DNA from: an uncultured Bacteroidota bacterium
GTDB lineage: Bacteria; Bacteroidota; Bacteroidia; Bacteroidales; P3
Direction of reading: 5' to 3'
NCBI GenBank assembly: GCA_902766265.1
Contig: CACXCY010000154.1
Span: 1 to 15,354, forward strand
DNA length: 15,354 nt
The notes under the pieces were generated by a model, which saw nothing but the letters and a program-made list of their open reading frames with translations, searched no databases and was not told the origin of the DNA. The stretch's first letter is position 1, and each line of letters starts with the position of its first letter. Shown here piece by piece: positions 8,232 to 15,352 of this stretch. The position numbers and the translations under genes were made by a program.

Positions 8232-8313
8232 ATTGATGCGCGTCATTTACCTCAGTGACGCGCATCATTTGTCCTCACGATGCGCATCGTTTACCCTAAT
8301 GACGCGCATCGTC
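8232..8313. repeat. Tandem palindrome array 2, four copies, 22-bp period
   Basis: Four 16-bp units start at 8232, 8254, 8276 and 8298, exactly 22 bp apart, around the core TGAYGCGCRTCA. Unit 3 has a perfect palindromic core (CGATGCGCATCG). The 12-bp cores of units 1 and 2 are exact reverse complements of each other. Linkers are TACCTC, TGTCCT and TACCCT. The array begins 13 bp after the lipoprotein stop codon. Its geometry equals that of arrays 1 and 3, while its sequence is unrelated and GC-rich at the centre. Confidence 0.9.
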
Positions 8314-8320
8314 TGTTTTT
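8278..8320 (+). terminator. Possible terminator of the lipoprotein gene within array 2
   Basis: Units 3 and 4 of array 2 can pair with each other (CGATGCGCATCG with TGACGCGCATCG, imperfect), or each can fold on itself. A TCTGTTTTT stretch follows, with five Ts at 8316-8320. This resembles an intrinsic terminator for transcripts leaving the lipoprotein gene. Units 1 and 2 (8234-8267) can alternatively form a perfect 12-bp stem with a 10-nt loop. Function is inferred only from this pattern. Confidence 0.4.
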
Positions 8321-8341
8321 ATCATGGGAGTCACCGCAAAT

Positions 8342-8445
8342 GATAATGGGTATTATTGTCGACAATAATGGGTATTGTTGCGGACAATAATGGGTATTAT
8401 TGCGGACAATAATGGGTATTATTGTAGACGATAATGGGTATTGTT
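8342..8445. repeat. Tandem palindrome array 3, five copies, 22-bp period
   Basis: Five 16-bp units start at 8342, 8364, 8386, 8408 and 8430, exactly 22 bp apart. The consensus is AATAATGGGTATTATT: 6-bp arms and a GGGT centre. In several copies pairing can extend to 8-bp arms (ACAATAAT/ATTATTGT). Linkers are GTCGAC, GCGGAC, GCGGAC and GTAGAC, with a fifth GCGGAC at 8446-8451 after the last unit. Unit variants are G for the first A (units 1 and 5) and ATTGTT for ATTATT (units 2 and 5). The array lies 23 bp past the end of the minus-strand response regulator gene, between convergent genes. Confidence 0.93.
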
Positions 8446-8473
8446 GCGGACGGCAAAAATACCAAACACTCTA

Positions 8474-9232
8474 TTAATTTGTAAACCAATCTTTGAACTC
8501 CGATGCACGGGCCCTAGGGATGATGACTTTCTCGGGTGTGGCGACAGTCAGCGTCACATTCAGTTTGCTGAGGGGCCAGAGCGAGATGTCCTTGATGGCC
8601 TGGTGGGCAATGATATACTGGCGATTGGCACGAAAGAACCGGGTGGGGTCGAGTTGCAGGAATAGGGCATCCAGCGGACGGTCGAGCACATAGGTCTGAC
8701 CGTCGAACGTGACGGCATGCGACATCTTCTCGTTCACATAAATATAGGCAATCGCATCGACGCTGAGGGGCAGCAGCCGGTCGCCTACAGGAATCAGAAA
8801 GTGGGACTTATATCGACGGGGCTGCATCATCTCGCTCATGGTGGCAAGCAGTGACTTGTCGATTGACACAGGGCTTTCCTGCCGTGTCCCGGCTCTCTGC
8901 ACAGCACGTTTCAATTCTTCAGGATTGATGGGCTTGAGCAGATAGTCGATGCCCCCTACCTTGAAAGCTTCTATGGCATATTGGTCGTAGGCGGTCGTGA
9001 AAACTATCGGACACGCGATGTCCACTTGCTCAAAGATGTGGAACGCCAATCCGTCAGCCAGATGGATGTCGAGAAACACCAGCTCAGTCTCGTTGGGCTG
9101 AGCAAAATATTCCACCGCCTCTTCCACCGACTGCAACACCCCCGTCACCGTTACCTGCGGGGTGTTCTCGGCTATCAGACGCTGTAGGTTCTGCGCCGCT
9201 ATCAACTCGTCTTCAATAATTAATGCCTTCAT
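8474..9232 (-). CDS. LytTR-family response regulator
   Basis: This 252-residue cytoplasmic response regulator has a receiver domain (1-115) and a LytTR DNA-binding domain (about 150-250). The receiver has the acidic pair E7-D8, phosphoacceptor D55 in LVFLDIHLADG, T80 and K100, so it should be phosphorylatable. LytTR domains bind pairs of short direct repeats about two helical turns apart. It is the last gene of the exporter operon, 5 bp after the histidine kinase stop, and that kinase is its likely partner. A candidate target lies upstream of the operon's first gene (15301-15354), which would make the operon autoregulated. No other regulated genes can be inferred from the window. Confidence 0.95.
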   Translation of the reverse strand: MKALIIEDELIAAQNLQRLIAENTPQVTVTGVLQSVEEAVEYFAQPNETELVFLDIHLADGLAFHIFEQVDIACPIVFTTAYDQYAIEAFKVGGIDYLLKPINPEELKRAVQRAGTRQESPVSIDKSLLATMSEMMQPRRYKSHFLIPVGDRLLPLSVDAIAYIYVNEKMSHAVTFDGQTYVLDRPLDALFLQLDPTRFFRANRQYIIAHQAIKDISLWPLSKLNVTLTVATPEKVIIPRARASEFKDWFTN

Positions 9233-9237
9233 ACTTC

Positions 9238-10305
9238 TTAGCTTTTCTTGTTGTTCAGTTGCTCCAGCATCTTTGCCGCCGCTTGGGGTTCTATCAACGG
9301 TACCTCAACGGTGAAGACATTGTTGATGCTGGTGATACTGATGTCGCGCTGACCCAGCAATTGGTAACGCTTGCCCAGATTGGCAAGCCCCATGCCACTG
9401 GAGTCGCTCTCCCCCTGCTTGGGGCGCATGGCGTTGCTCACCCGGATAGTGCCCTTGTCGGTCGTCGCCACTTCTATCCGCAACGGGTAACGGTCGCTCA
9501 CCACGTTGTGCTTGATGGCATTCTCCAACAGCAACTGAATGCTGATGGGGACAACATAACAATGCAAGAGAGCGGCGTCCACATGCTGCTCAATGTGCAG
9601 GTTCTTCCCGTAGCGTATCTCCATCATCTGCCCGTAATTCTCCACAAAACCCAATTCCTCCTCCAACGTCACCAGACGCTTGCCCTGCATGATGTACCGG
9701 TAGGTGGCGCTGAACTGCTGAAGATAACGCTGGGCACGTTCATCGTCGTTTCCGATGAGACCTCCCAGAGTGTTGAGCGAATTAAACAGAAAGTGTGGGT
9801 TTATCTGGCTTTCGAGAGCCTCGTAACGCACCATGAGGTTCTCCGTCTGCAGCTGTTCCTTCTCCAGCCGCATCTGCAAGCGGCGCGTCAGGTTGTATAT
9901 CAACAAAGCCACAAGCATAGCGACGAGTGCCAACACCAAGTCGCGCAGCAGATTGATTCTGCTGGCATCAAGTAGGGACAAGTCGTCATAGAGCATCTTC
10001 CGCACGGCGTTGGACAGCACCGACAGCCCAGCAGCTATCAGCAGCGAACCTGCAATACAGATGCTGTACTTACCCACCATCGAAAGTCGACTCTTGATGA
10101 CGGTGAAGTTATAGAAGAGTATCAGAAAAAAGATGAGTGTATTTGAGATAAAGGAATATACGATATGGAAGTCCTCATCGAGCACCCATCCCCTATTGAC
10201 ATGCGCCAACGTGGATAGTCCCGTCAACAATATGCCGCCTATCAACGAGATGATCATTGCCCGTTGAGCGTTGTACGTGTGAATCAACAGCGGTTTTGAT
10301 TTCAT
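9238..10305 (-). CDS. LytS/YehU-type sensor histidine kinase
   Basis: This 355-residue inner membrane sensor kinase is of the His_kinase family paired with LytTR regulators. Four hydrophobic segments lie near residues 16-36, 48-70, 80-100 and 120-138, with little periplasmic sequence, so sensing probably occurs in the membrane. A short coiled linker (about 140-165) leads to the phosphorylation motif QINPHFLFNSLN, with H171 the likely phosphorylated residue. The ATPase domain follows, with N-box LLLENAIKHN around N262 and glycine-rich SSGMGLANLGKRY at about 302-314. No separate sensory domain is visible. It starts 2 bp after the stop of the second permease gene, which links it tightly to the exporter. 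The signal is unknown; a transported compound or envelope stress is a plausible guess. Confidence 0.95.
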   Translation of the reverse strand: MKSKPLLIHTYNAQRAMIISLIGGILLTGLSTLAHVNRGWVLDEDFHIVYSFISNTLIFFLILFYNFTVIKSRLSMVGKYSICIAGSLLIAAGLSVLSNAVRKMLYDDLSLLDASRINLLRDLVLALVAMLVALLIYNLTRRLQMRLEKEQLQTENLMVRYEALESQINPHFLFNSLNTLGGLIGNDDERAQRYLQQFSATYRYIMQGKRLVTLEEELGFVENYGQMMEIRYGKNLHIEQHVDAALLHCYVVPISIQLLLENAIKHNVVSDRYPLRIEVATTDKGTIRVSNAMRPKQGESDSSGMGLANLGKRYQLLGQRDISITSINNVFTVEVPLIEPQAAAKMLEQLNNKKS

Positions 10306-10307
10306 GA

Positions 10308-11564
10308 TTATTGTCTTTTTTCGATAGTTCTACGTGCTTTTGCCGCCACCCGTTGCGCCACTCGCCGCGCCTGAAGGCGATGCAGGTCGAGCTTATGCTG
10401 CTGGTTGCGCAGCCGTGCAGCCCCGCACGCCGTCAGGAAGTAGACACCTGCCTGCACCCACAGAGTCATGTATTCAAACCGCACCTCTGCAAGACGCGCC
10501 CCCATCGAGGACATCTTGACAAAGCCCTGCACGCCGGGGGTAGATGGGAAGAGAAAACTGAAATAATACCAGAAGCGAGGCATGCTTTCCTGCGGCCACA
10601 CCATGCCCGTCAGGAAAAAGAGGGCAAGACTGAGGAACACAAAACATAGCATGGGCGAAATTTTCTCGCGCACTAGCAGGTTGCCTACTGTCATACCAAA
10701 GAATATAACAGACAGCACGAACGGCAGCAGGAAGGGCAGTATGGTGTAGAGATTTGCCAACTGCGGAAGGTGGAACCACCGGGGGATGAACCAGAGGTCA
10801 AGAAGTGTGAGGGGCACATATATAAACACGTAGCAGAGCGAACGCCCAAAGATGACGCGCCGGATGTTGCTATACCGCAGATGCGGTGGAATGAGATGGA
10901 GCGCATAACGATTCTCGTTGGCGTCGCCGCAGAGGATGCAGATGCCCAGGAAAAGCGTCTGATGGACAACCAACAATAAGAGTATCGGGAGCAGAAAACT
11001 GCCATAACCGCCTGAAGGGTTGTACAGCGTTGTTGTCTCAAAAACCACGGGCTGCATCTGTATATTGGCCTCTTCATCACCAAGACCTGCCTGCTCGTAA
11101 CGTTCAAGCTCGATAGTGTGCATCTCATCAATAAGGACACTATTGCCCCCTGTCAACGCCGCCTTGTAATAATAGAAGGAACTCATGTCGCTGAAAACAA
11201 CGACACGCGCTGTCCGTGTGGCAGCCAGCTGCTTTCCAAAGTCCTTCGGAAAATAAAAGATGGTACGCACCTCGTGGTCTGTCAGAAGCTGCTTTGCCTC
11301 AGCCAGGTTACTGCACCTGTATTCGACAGTCAGCTCAGGAGTGGCCTCAAGTTTGTGAATAAATCGCTTGCTCTCCTGACACGGCGACTCATCAACGACA
11401 GCCACAGACATATTCTCGACATTTTCGGCATGGAACATGTAGCAGAAGATAAGCGGATAAAGAATCGGGGCGATAAAGAAGATGAGCCGCACCGTGGTGT
11501 CGCCAAAAACACGACGCACCTCAATGCTCAACACCGTCCATATATCGTACAATACCTTTATCAT
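10308..11564 (-). CDS. ABC-2 type transporter permease, second subunit
   Basis: This is a 418-residue inner membrane permease of the ABC2_membrane_3 (YhhJ/YbhR-like) type. Topology follows the family: one N-terminal membrane helix (about 26-44), a large periplasmic domain (about 45-190, starting VENMSVAVVDESPC), then about five helices in the C-terminal half (for example SFLLPILLLLVVHQTLFLGI and LCFVFLSLALFFLTGMVW). It ends in a basic cytoplasmic tail rich in arginine and lysine that the partner permease lacks. Its ATG overlaps the upstream permease stop in an ATGA arrangement, so translational coupling and heterodimer formation are likely. It should work with the HlyD-like adaptor and TolC-like channel in export of an unknown substrate. 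No ATP-binding site is present in the protein. Confidence 0.92.
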   Translation of the reverse strand: MIKVLYDIWTVLSIEVRRVFGDTTVRLIFFIAPILYPLIFCYMFHAENVENMSVAVVDESPCQESKRFIHKLEATPELTVEYRCSNLAEAKQLLTDHEVRTIFYFPKDFGKQLAATRTARVVVFSDMSSFYYYKAALTGGNSVLIDEMHTIELERYEQAGLGDEEANIQMQPVVFETTTLYNPSGGYGSFLLPILLLLVVHQTLFLGICILCGDANENRYALHLIPPHLRYSNIRRVIFGRSLCYVFIYVPLTLLDLWFIPRWFHLPQLANLYTILPFLLPFVLSVIFFGMTVGNLLVREKISPMLCFVFLSLALFFLTGMVWPQESMPRFWYYFSFLFPSTPGVQGFVKMSSMGARLAEVRFEYMTLWVQAGVYFLTACGAARLRNQQHKLDLHRLQARRVAQRVAAKARRTIEKRQ

Positions 11565-12742
11565 GACTCTGCTGTCAATGTTTGCGTCTTGTTCTTCCCA
11601 TCAAGCCGCATCTGCCAACCAAGGAAACTAGCTCCAGCAATGAGCATGAATCCAAATGCAATGAGAGCACACAAATGGGGCCAGCAATGGGCTATACCAT
11701 TCCCAAAGATGGCAATGTCGCAATAATTGAGATAATAATGACGTATGGGATAAAGCATGCAGAAACTCTGGAATAGCGGAGGCATGCTGTCAATGGGAAA
11801 AGAGAAACCCGCAAGGGAGAAACTCATGGCACTGTAAAGAGCACAGATGCTCATGGTGAGCGGAGGGTCAGGGATGACACAGGCAATAAATGTCCCGACA
11901 CATTGTGAGCCGAAAACAAGTAGCAGGGTATTCAGCACCATCAGCATCCAACTGCCTTTGAGCGGGAATCCCATGAATCCGAACATGATGAGATTGGCCA
12001 GCAGACACAGAAACGAGTACCACACTGTATAAGGTATCATCTTCCCGACAATTCCTTTAAAGCAACTGCCGTGGGCTCGACGGAGCCAGCTGCGAACGGT
12101 ACGCTGCTTTCGCTCGCTGACGATGGAATATGCAGTATGCATGACGACAATAAAGGCGATGACAGCAGGAACGAGCGTAGTCATGAGGTAGTTGCCGTAG
12201 TTTATCCACGGATTGCCAATATTACGGGTATCGTATTCCACTGGCTGGATAAGTCCCATGATTTGGTCGTCTTCATAACCTTTTTTGCGGTAGACTTCAC
12301 GTTGCACCGCCCCGCTGGCCAACATACCCATGGTAGCCAACTGTTTGTAGCTGAGAGTCCCAGCCAACATATAGGCCGAGTTGACATAGAGCACAAAATG
12401 CGGTGCACGAAACTGAAGCAAAGCGTTGTATGTTCCTTTGGGAATTTCGTAGAAAGCAAATATCTTGCCCCGCTGCATGGCTTTGCGCGCTTCGACATGG
12501 CTGTTATAGACCGCCACTACCTCCACCCCTTGGGTAGCGTTCAGTTCGTGGCAGATGCGTCGAGAAAGATAGGTGCCGTCAAGGTCGACAACAGCGACAG
12601 GCAAGCGCTTGGGCTGTCCCTCGTGGGTAATGGAGGAGAAGAGAACAAAGACGAAGACCGCCCCCAGCGTAAGGAGGATAGGATAGCGCGGGTAGCGGAG
12701 GATGCGCCTGATTTCTCGAAGGGTAACTCGAAGGATGTCCAC
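11561..12742 (-). CDS. ABC-2 type transporter permease, first subunit
   Basis: This 393-residue inner membrane permease is of the same ABC2_membrane_3 type as its neighbour. It has an N-terminal helix (about 21-38), a periplasmic domain opening with LPVAVVDLDGTYLSRR (47-62) and several C-terminal helices (for example TTLVPAVIAFIVVMHTAYSI). The matching PVAVVDLDG and SVAVVDES segments in the two permeases suggest an ancient duplication and a heterodimer. The start is GTG: no ATG is in frame nearby, and the MDILRVTLREIRRILRYPRY opening fits the family well. It begins 20 bp after the adaptor stop and overlaps the next permease by 4 bp. An ATP-binding partner is required by family logic but is not encoded next to it. 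Confidence 0.92.
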   Translation of the reverse strand: MDILRVTLREIRRILRYPRYPILLTLGAVFVFVLFSSITHEGQPKRLPVAVVDLDGTYLSRRICHELNATQGVEVVAVYNSHVEARKAMQRGKIFAFYEIPKGTYNALLQFRAPHFVLYVNSAYMLAGTLSYKQLATMGMLASGAVQREVYRKKGYEDDQIMGLIQPVEYDTRNIGNPWINYGNYLMTTLVPAVIAFIVVMHTAYSIVSERKQRTVRSWLRRAHGSCFKGIVGKMIPYTVWYSFLCLLANLIMFGFMGFPLKGSWMLMVLNTLLLVFGSQCVGTFIACVIPDPPLTMSICALYSAMSFSLAGFSFPIDSMPPLFQSFCMLYPIRHYYLNYCDIAIFGNGIAHCWPHLCALIAFGFMLIAGASFLGWQMRLDGKNKTQTLTAES

Positions 12743-12762
12743 GGGAGCAGAAGTTGATGGGG

Positions 12763-13755
12763 CTATTTCTTCTTGGGTTCGAGGATGGCTGTCATACCGG
12801 GACAGAGATTGTCAATAGATTTCTGGGGGACGACTTTGACGTCGAAGCTCTTCACATCGTATTGTCCGAGAGTTTTGGTGGCCCGCCATGTCGCATAGCT
12901 TGCCATGGCCTGGACTTTGCGAACAGTGCAGGCATAACGCTGTTTGCCAAGTGCCGGGATTTGCACTTCAACGGTATCTCCGTTGCGAATACTGCCGAGC
13001 ATATCCTCGCGGATGCTGAAGCTAAACCAGCTGTCGGAACGGTCGAGGATGGAAACCACCGGTGCGCCAGTGCCCACCAAGTCGCCAATCTTGGCATAGA
13101 TCTCCACTACCTCACCGTCGCTCGGAGCGATAAGGTAACTGTCGTCAAGGTAGCTCTGCACCTCGGCCACAGCACCGCCTGCCTGCTTCACCAAAGCGGC
13201 AGCAGCGTCTATATCCTCACGCTGGGCACCTTCCTTGGCCATGAGATACTGCTGTTCGGCAGCAGCACAGTCGGCCTGTGCGGCCTTGTATTTGGCATTC
13301 ACCTCGTCAAATTGCTGCGCCGAGACAACCTTTTTCTCATACAGCCCTTTGACACGTTCGTATGACTTCTTATAGACCGCTTCGGCGGCCTGGGCTTTCT
13401 GCCACACCTGATAGGCCATCTCCACCTGCTGGTTGCGTGCACCGCCTTTGGCCTTGCGACTCTGGGCGGCAGCAGCGTTCCTGACGGCTTTTGCCTGCTG
13501 CATCTTGGCATCGACTTGACGACTGCTGATGTGTGCAAGAGTGTCGCCCACACTGACATGGTCGCCTTCCGAGACATAAAGCTGGTCAATATGGCCAGGC
13601 ACCATGTTGGATACACGGTATTCGGTAGCATCGGCCTCACCCATAATGAGTTCTTTCTGGGGATGAATGGCAAAGATGCCTACCAGCGCCACCACGGCGA
13701 CAGCGCCAATGATGGTTGCCAAGCCGGCAAGGAGTGTCTTGTTATTTTCTTTCAT
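12763..13755 (-). CDS. HlyD/YbhG-type periplasmic adaptor (membrane fusion protein)
   Basis: This 330-residue adaptor would bridge the inner membrane permeases and the outer membrane channel. An N-terminal membrane anchor (about 8-30) precedes the first half of a lipoyl domain (about 45-78, VPGHIDQLYVSEGDHVSVGD). A long alanine-rich helical hairpin (about 80-195) follows, then the second lipoyl half (about 198-232, LIAPSDGEVVEIYAKIGDLVGTG) and a beta-barrel region to the end (GMTAILEPKKK). I chose the ATG at 13755. A reading from a TTG at 13764 adds only three residues and is less likely. It starts 13 bp after the TolC-like gene. The length and order fit YbhG/YhiI-type adaptors that work with ABC-2 permeases. 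Confidence 0.94.
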   Translation of the reverse strand: MKENNKTLLAGLATIIGAVAVVALVGIFAIHPQKELIMGEADATEYRVSNMVPGHIDQLYVSEGDHVSVGDTLAHISSRQVDAKMQQAKAVRNAAAAQSRKAKGGARNQQVEMAYQVWQKAQAAEAVYKKSYERVKGLYEKKVVSAQQFDEVNAKYKAAQADCAAAEQQYLMAKEGAQREDIDAAAALVKQAGGAVAEVQSYLDDSYLIAPSDGEVVEIYAKIGDLVGTGAPVVSILDRSDSWFSFSIREDMLGSIRNGDTVEVQIPALGKQRYACTVRKVQAMASYATWRATKTLGQYDVKSFDVKVVPQKSIDNLCPGMTAILEPKKK

Positions 13756-13768
13756 AGATATCAATTAT

Positions 13769-15229
13769 TTACTTTCCTAATGCTTGACGCAGGTAGAGTG
13801 CGTCCATCTCTATTTCTATCTCGGCATCCAGCACCTCGCTATGTGCCTTAATCCAAGCTGTCTGTGCGGCCATCAGGTCGCTGCTGTTGCACAACCCTGC
13901 CTTGAAACTCTCGTCGGCCAAGCGGAGATTTTCCTCGGCCTGGGCAAGATTGCTGGTGGCCTGGTCCAGCTTCTTATGCGCCAACTGTAGCTCATAGTTG
14001 AGCTTGTTCACTTGAAGTTCAATCATCTCTGCCGCCTCTTCCATTTGATATGCCACTTCGCGGCGTTTTGCTTTCGAGGCCTTGACGGCATAGATGCCAC
14101 CCGGATGAAGGATGGGGACGCTGACCACGACACCAGACATCCATGTGCCACCGAGTTCATTCTTGAAACCGTCGAAGATATTCGGCGTGGAGAAGAGGTA
14201 CCCTCCTGTGAAGGCGATATTGGGCTTGAGGGTGGACGCCGCCATACGGACGCCCTGTTGCGCAATGGTGTCGCTCAGGCGAAGCATCTGCATCTCCTTA
14301 CGGTCGCGCCACACCTGTGCCATGTCGAAACTGATGTCGGCTGCGGCAGAGACACTGAGGGGAGTCAATTCGGCGACATCAAACTGTGCGTCGAGAGGCA
14401 TTCCGCAACGTTGAGCAAGCAGCATCTTGGCAAGGGCGAGACCATTGGTGGCCTTGGTGAGAGACATCTGCGCCTCGTTGTATTTGACACGCACCTTGGC
14501 AAGGTCGCCCTGGGTGGCCATTTCTGCGGCCACAAGTTCTTCAACATTGTGCTGCAACGTGTCGAGAAGTGTGGCGTATTTCTCGGCGAGCGCTTTCTTG
14601 TGCTTGACGCTGACCACCTGCCAGTAGGCCTCATCCACGGCAATAAGGGTCTCCTCCTCTTTCTTGTCCAGCTGCACTTGGGAGAGCTGAGTGGCCATGC
14701 GTGCCGACCTGTAGATGGCGCGAAGCTTGCCTCCCAGATAGATAGGTTGAGAGAGCGTGACAACGCCGAATCCCGTGTTACGGGTGTCAGTCTCCAAGGC
14801 GTCGACTATCTCGCGACCCGTGCCGTTGAGCGACGAGGAGAGCGACGAAGAGGCCAGCACATTCGAGAGAGCGTTGGCAATCGACTGCCCCAGGATAGGG
14901 ATGGGACCCAACTCCTCATTGAGGGCCGCCTGAATGTCCATCTCCACATTGTCTCCCAAATGGCTCAGACGCTCCTTCTGCTCCTGGCTGAGGAGATTGA
15001 TGTTCTGCTCCATCCACATGTAGCCGCCCGTGGCGCTCACCTTGGGAAGCATCTGCCAGAGTGCCGCCTTCTGGAGGTTCTGCGCCTCGACCACCTTTTC
15101 CTCCGCCTGTTTCATGCCCTTGTTGTTGCTGAGGGCACGTTCGCGGCACTGCTCCAGAGAGAGCACCTCCTGTGCGGAAAGGGTGGCAGCGAAGAAGAGA
15201 AATATGAGTAGAAGAACTATTCTTTTCAT
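13769..15229 (-). CDS. TolC-family outer membrane efflux protein
   Basis: This 486-residue outer membrane channel subunit of the OEP family would form the trimeric exit duct of the exporter. A signal peptide (MKRIVLLLIFLFFAATLSAQ) is cleaved near residue 19-20. The mature protein starts with the typical VLSLEQCRERALSNN. Two helical repeat halves follow, with long heptad-rich segments (about 185-260 and 395-480) and the second beta strand region around GGTWMSGVVVSVPIL. There is no lipobox cysteine, so it differs from OprM/NodT lipoproteins. It is the first gene of the six-gene operon, and a -7 box lies 47 bp upstream of its ATG. A low-complexity serine/leucine/alanine stretch near residues 110-130 may be an insertion in a channel loop. 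Confidence 0.95.
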   Translation of the reverse strand: MKRIVLLLIFLFFAATLSAQEVLSLEQCRERALSNNKGMKQAEEKVVEAQNLQKAALWQMLPKVSATGGYMWMEQNINLLSQEQKERLSHLGDNVEMDIQAALNEELGPIPILGQSIANALSNVLASSSLSSSLNGTGREIVDALETDTRNTGFGVVTLSQPIYLGGKLRAIYRSARMATQLSQVQLDKKEEETLIAVDEAYWQVVSVKHKKALAEKYATLLDTLQHNVEELVAAEMATQGDLAKVRVKYNEAQMSLTKATNGLALAKMLLAQRCGMPLDAQFDVAELTPLSVSAAADISFDMAQVWRDRKEMQMLRLSDTIAQQGVRMAASTLKPNIAFTGGYLFSTPNIFDGFKNELGGTWMSGVVVSVPILHPGGIYAVKASKAKRREVAYQMEEAAEMIELQVNKLNYELQLAHKKLDQATSNLAQAEENLRLADESFKAGLCNSSDLMAAQTAWIKAHSEVLDAEIEIEMDALYLRQALGK

Positions 15230-15275
15230 TTATATACAATCTATTATAACTGTATCACCATTCTGTTTGAACTTG

Positions 15276-15283
15276 CAAAAGTA
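15276..15283 (-). promoter_or_regulatory. Bacteroidetes-type -7 box for the exporter operon
   Basis: The minus strand reads TACTTTTG, an exact match to TAnnTTTG, 47 bp upstream of the TolC-like ATG. The next gap large enough for a promoter on this strand lies after the operon, so this promoter probably drives all six genes. No good TTTG -33 box is seen about 20 bp upstream. A weak -33 box together with the repeats at 15301-15352 would suit an activator-dependent promoter. Confidence 0.6.
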
Positions 15284-15300
15284 GCAATAATATTGTTGAA

Positions 15301-15352
15301 TTTGACATTTGGAACTGGACCAAGTGTCAAATAACGCCTCCGAAATGTCGAA
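15301..15352. promoter_or_regulatory. Candidate regulator sites upstream of the exporter promoter
   Basis: The motif TTYGACAYTT occurs three times: TTTGACATTT on the plus strand at 15301-15310, TTTGACACTT on the minus strand at 15322-15331 and TTCGACATTT on the minus strand at 15343-15352. The two minus-strand copies are direct repeats exactly 21 bp apart, the spacing known for LytTR-type targets (two short direct repeats about two helical turns apart). The first two copies form a dyad of 12-bp arms at 15301-15331 with one mismatch. They lie about 20-75 bp upstream of the -7 box. Binding by the operon's own LytTR regulator is inference. Confidence 0.45.

Noticed and set aside
7490..8233. Open frame of 247 codons opposite the lipoprotein gene
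   Set aside because: It is an antisense shadow of the coiled-coil region. The regular Gly/Val/Leu pattern mirrors the heptad codons of the real gene.
8232..8445. CRISPR-like repeat array
   Set aside because: The period is only 22 bp, linkers are 6 bp and partly repeated, and no cas gene is present. The units are tandem palindromes, not repeats separated by unique spacers.
12743..12762. Possible frameshift or missing start for the first permease because no ATG is present
   Set aside because: A GTG at 12742 in frame gives the expected family N-terminus and a normal 20-bp gap after the adaptor gene, so the gene is intact.
14012..15211. Long open frame of 399 codons opposite the TolC-like gene
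   Set aside because: The minus strand encodes a complete TolC-family protein with a signal peptide. The plus-strand frame gives a histidine-, arginine- and leucine-rich product with no recognisable domain and is a mirror of the codon pattern.
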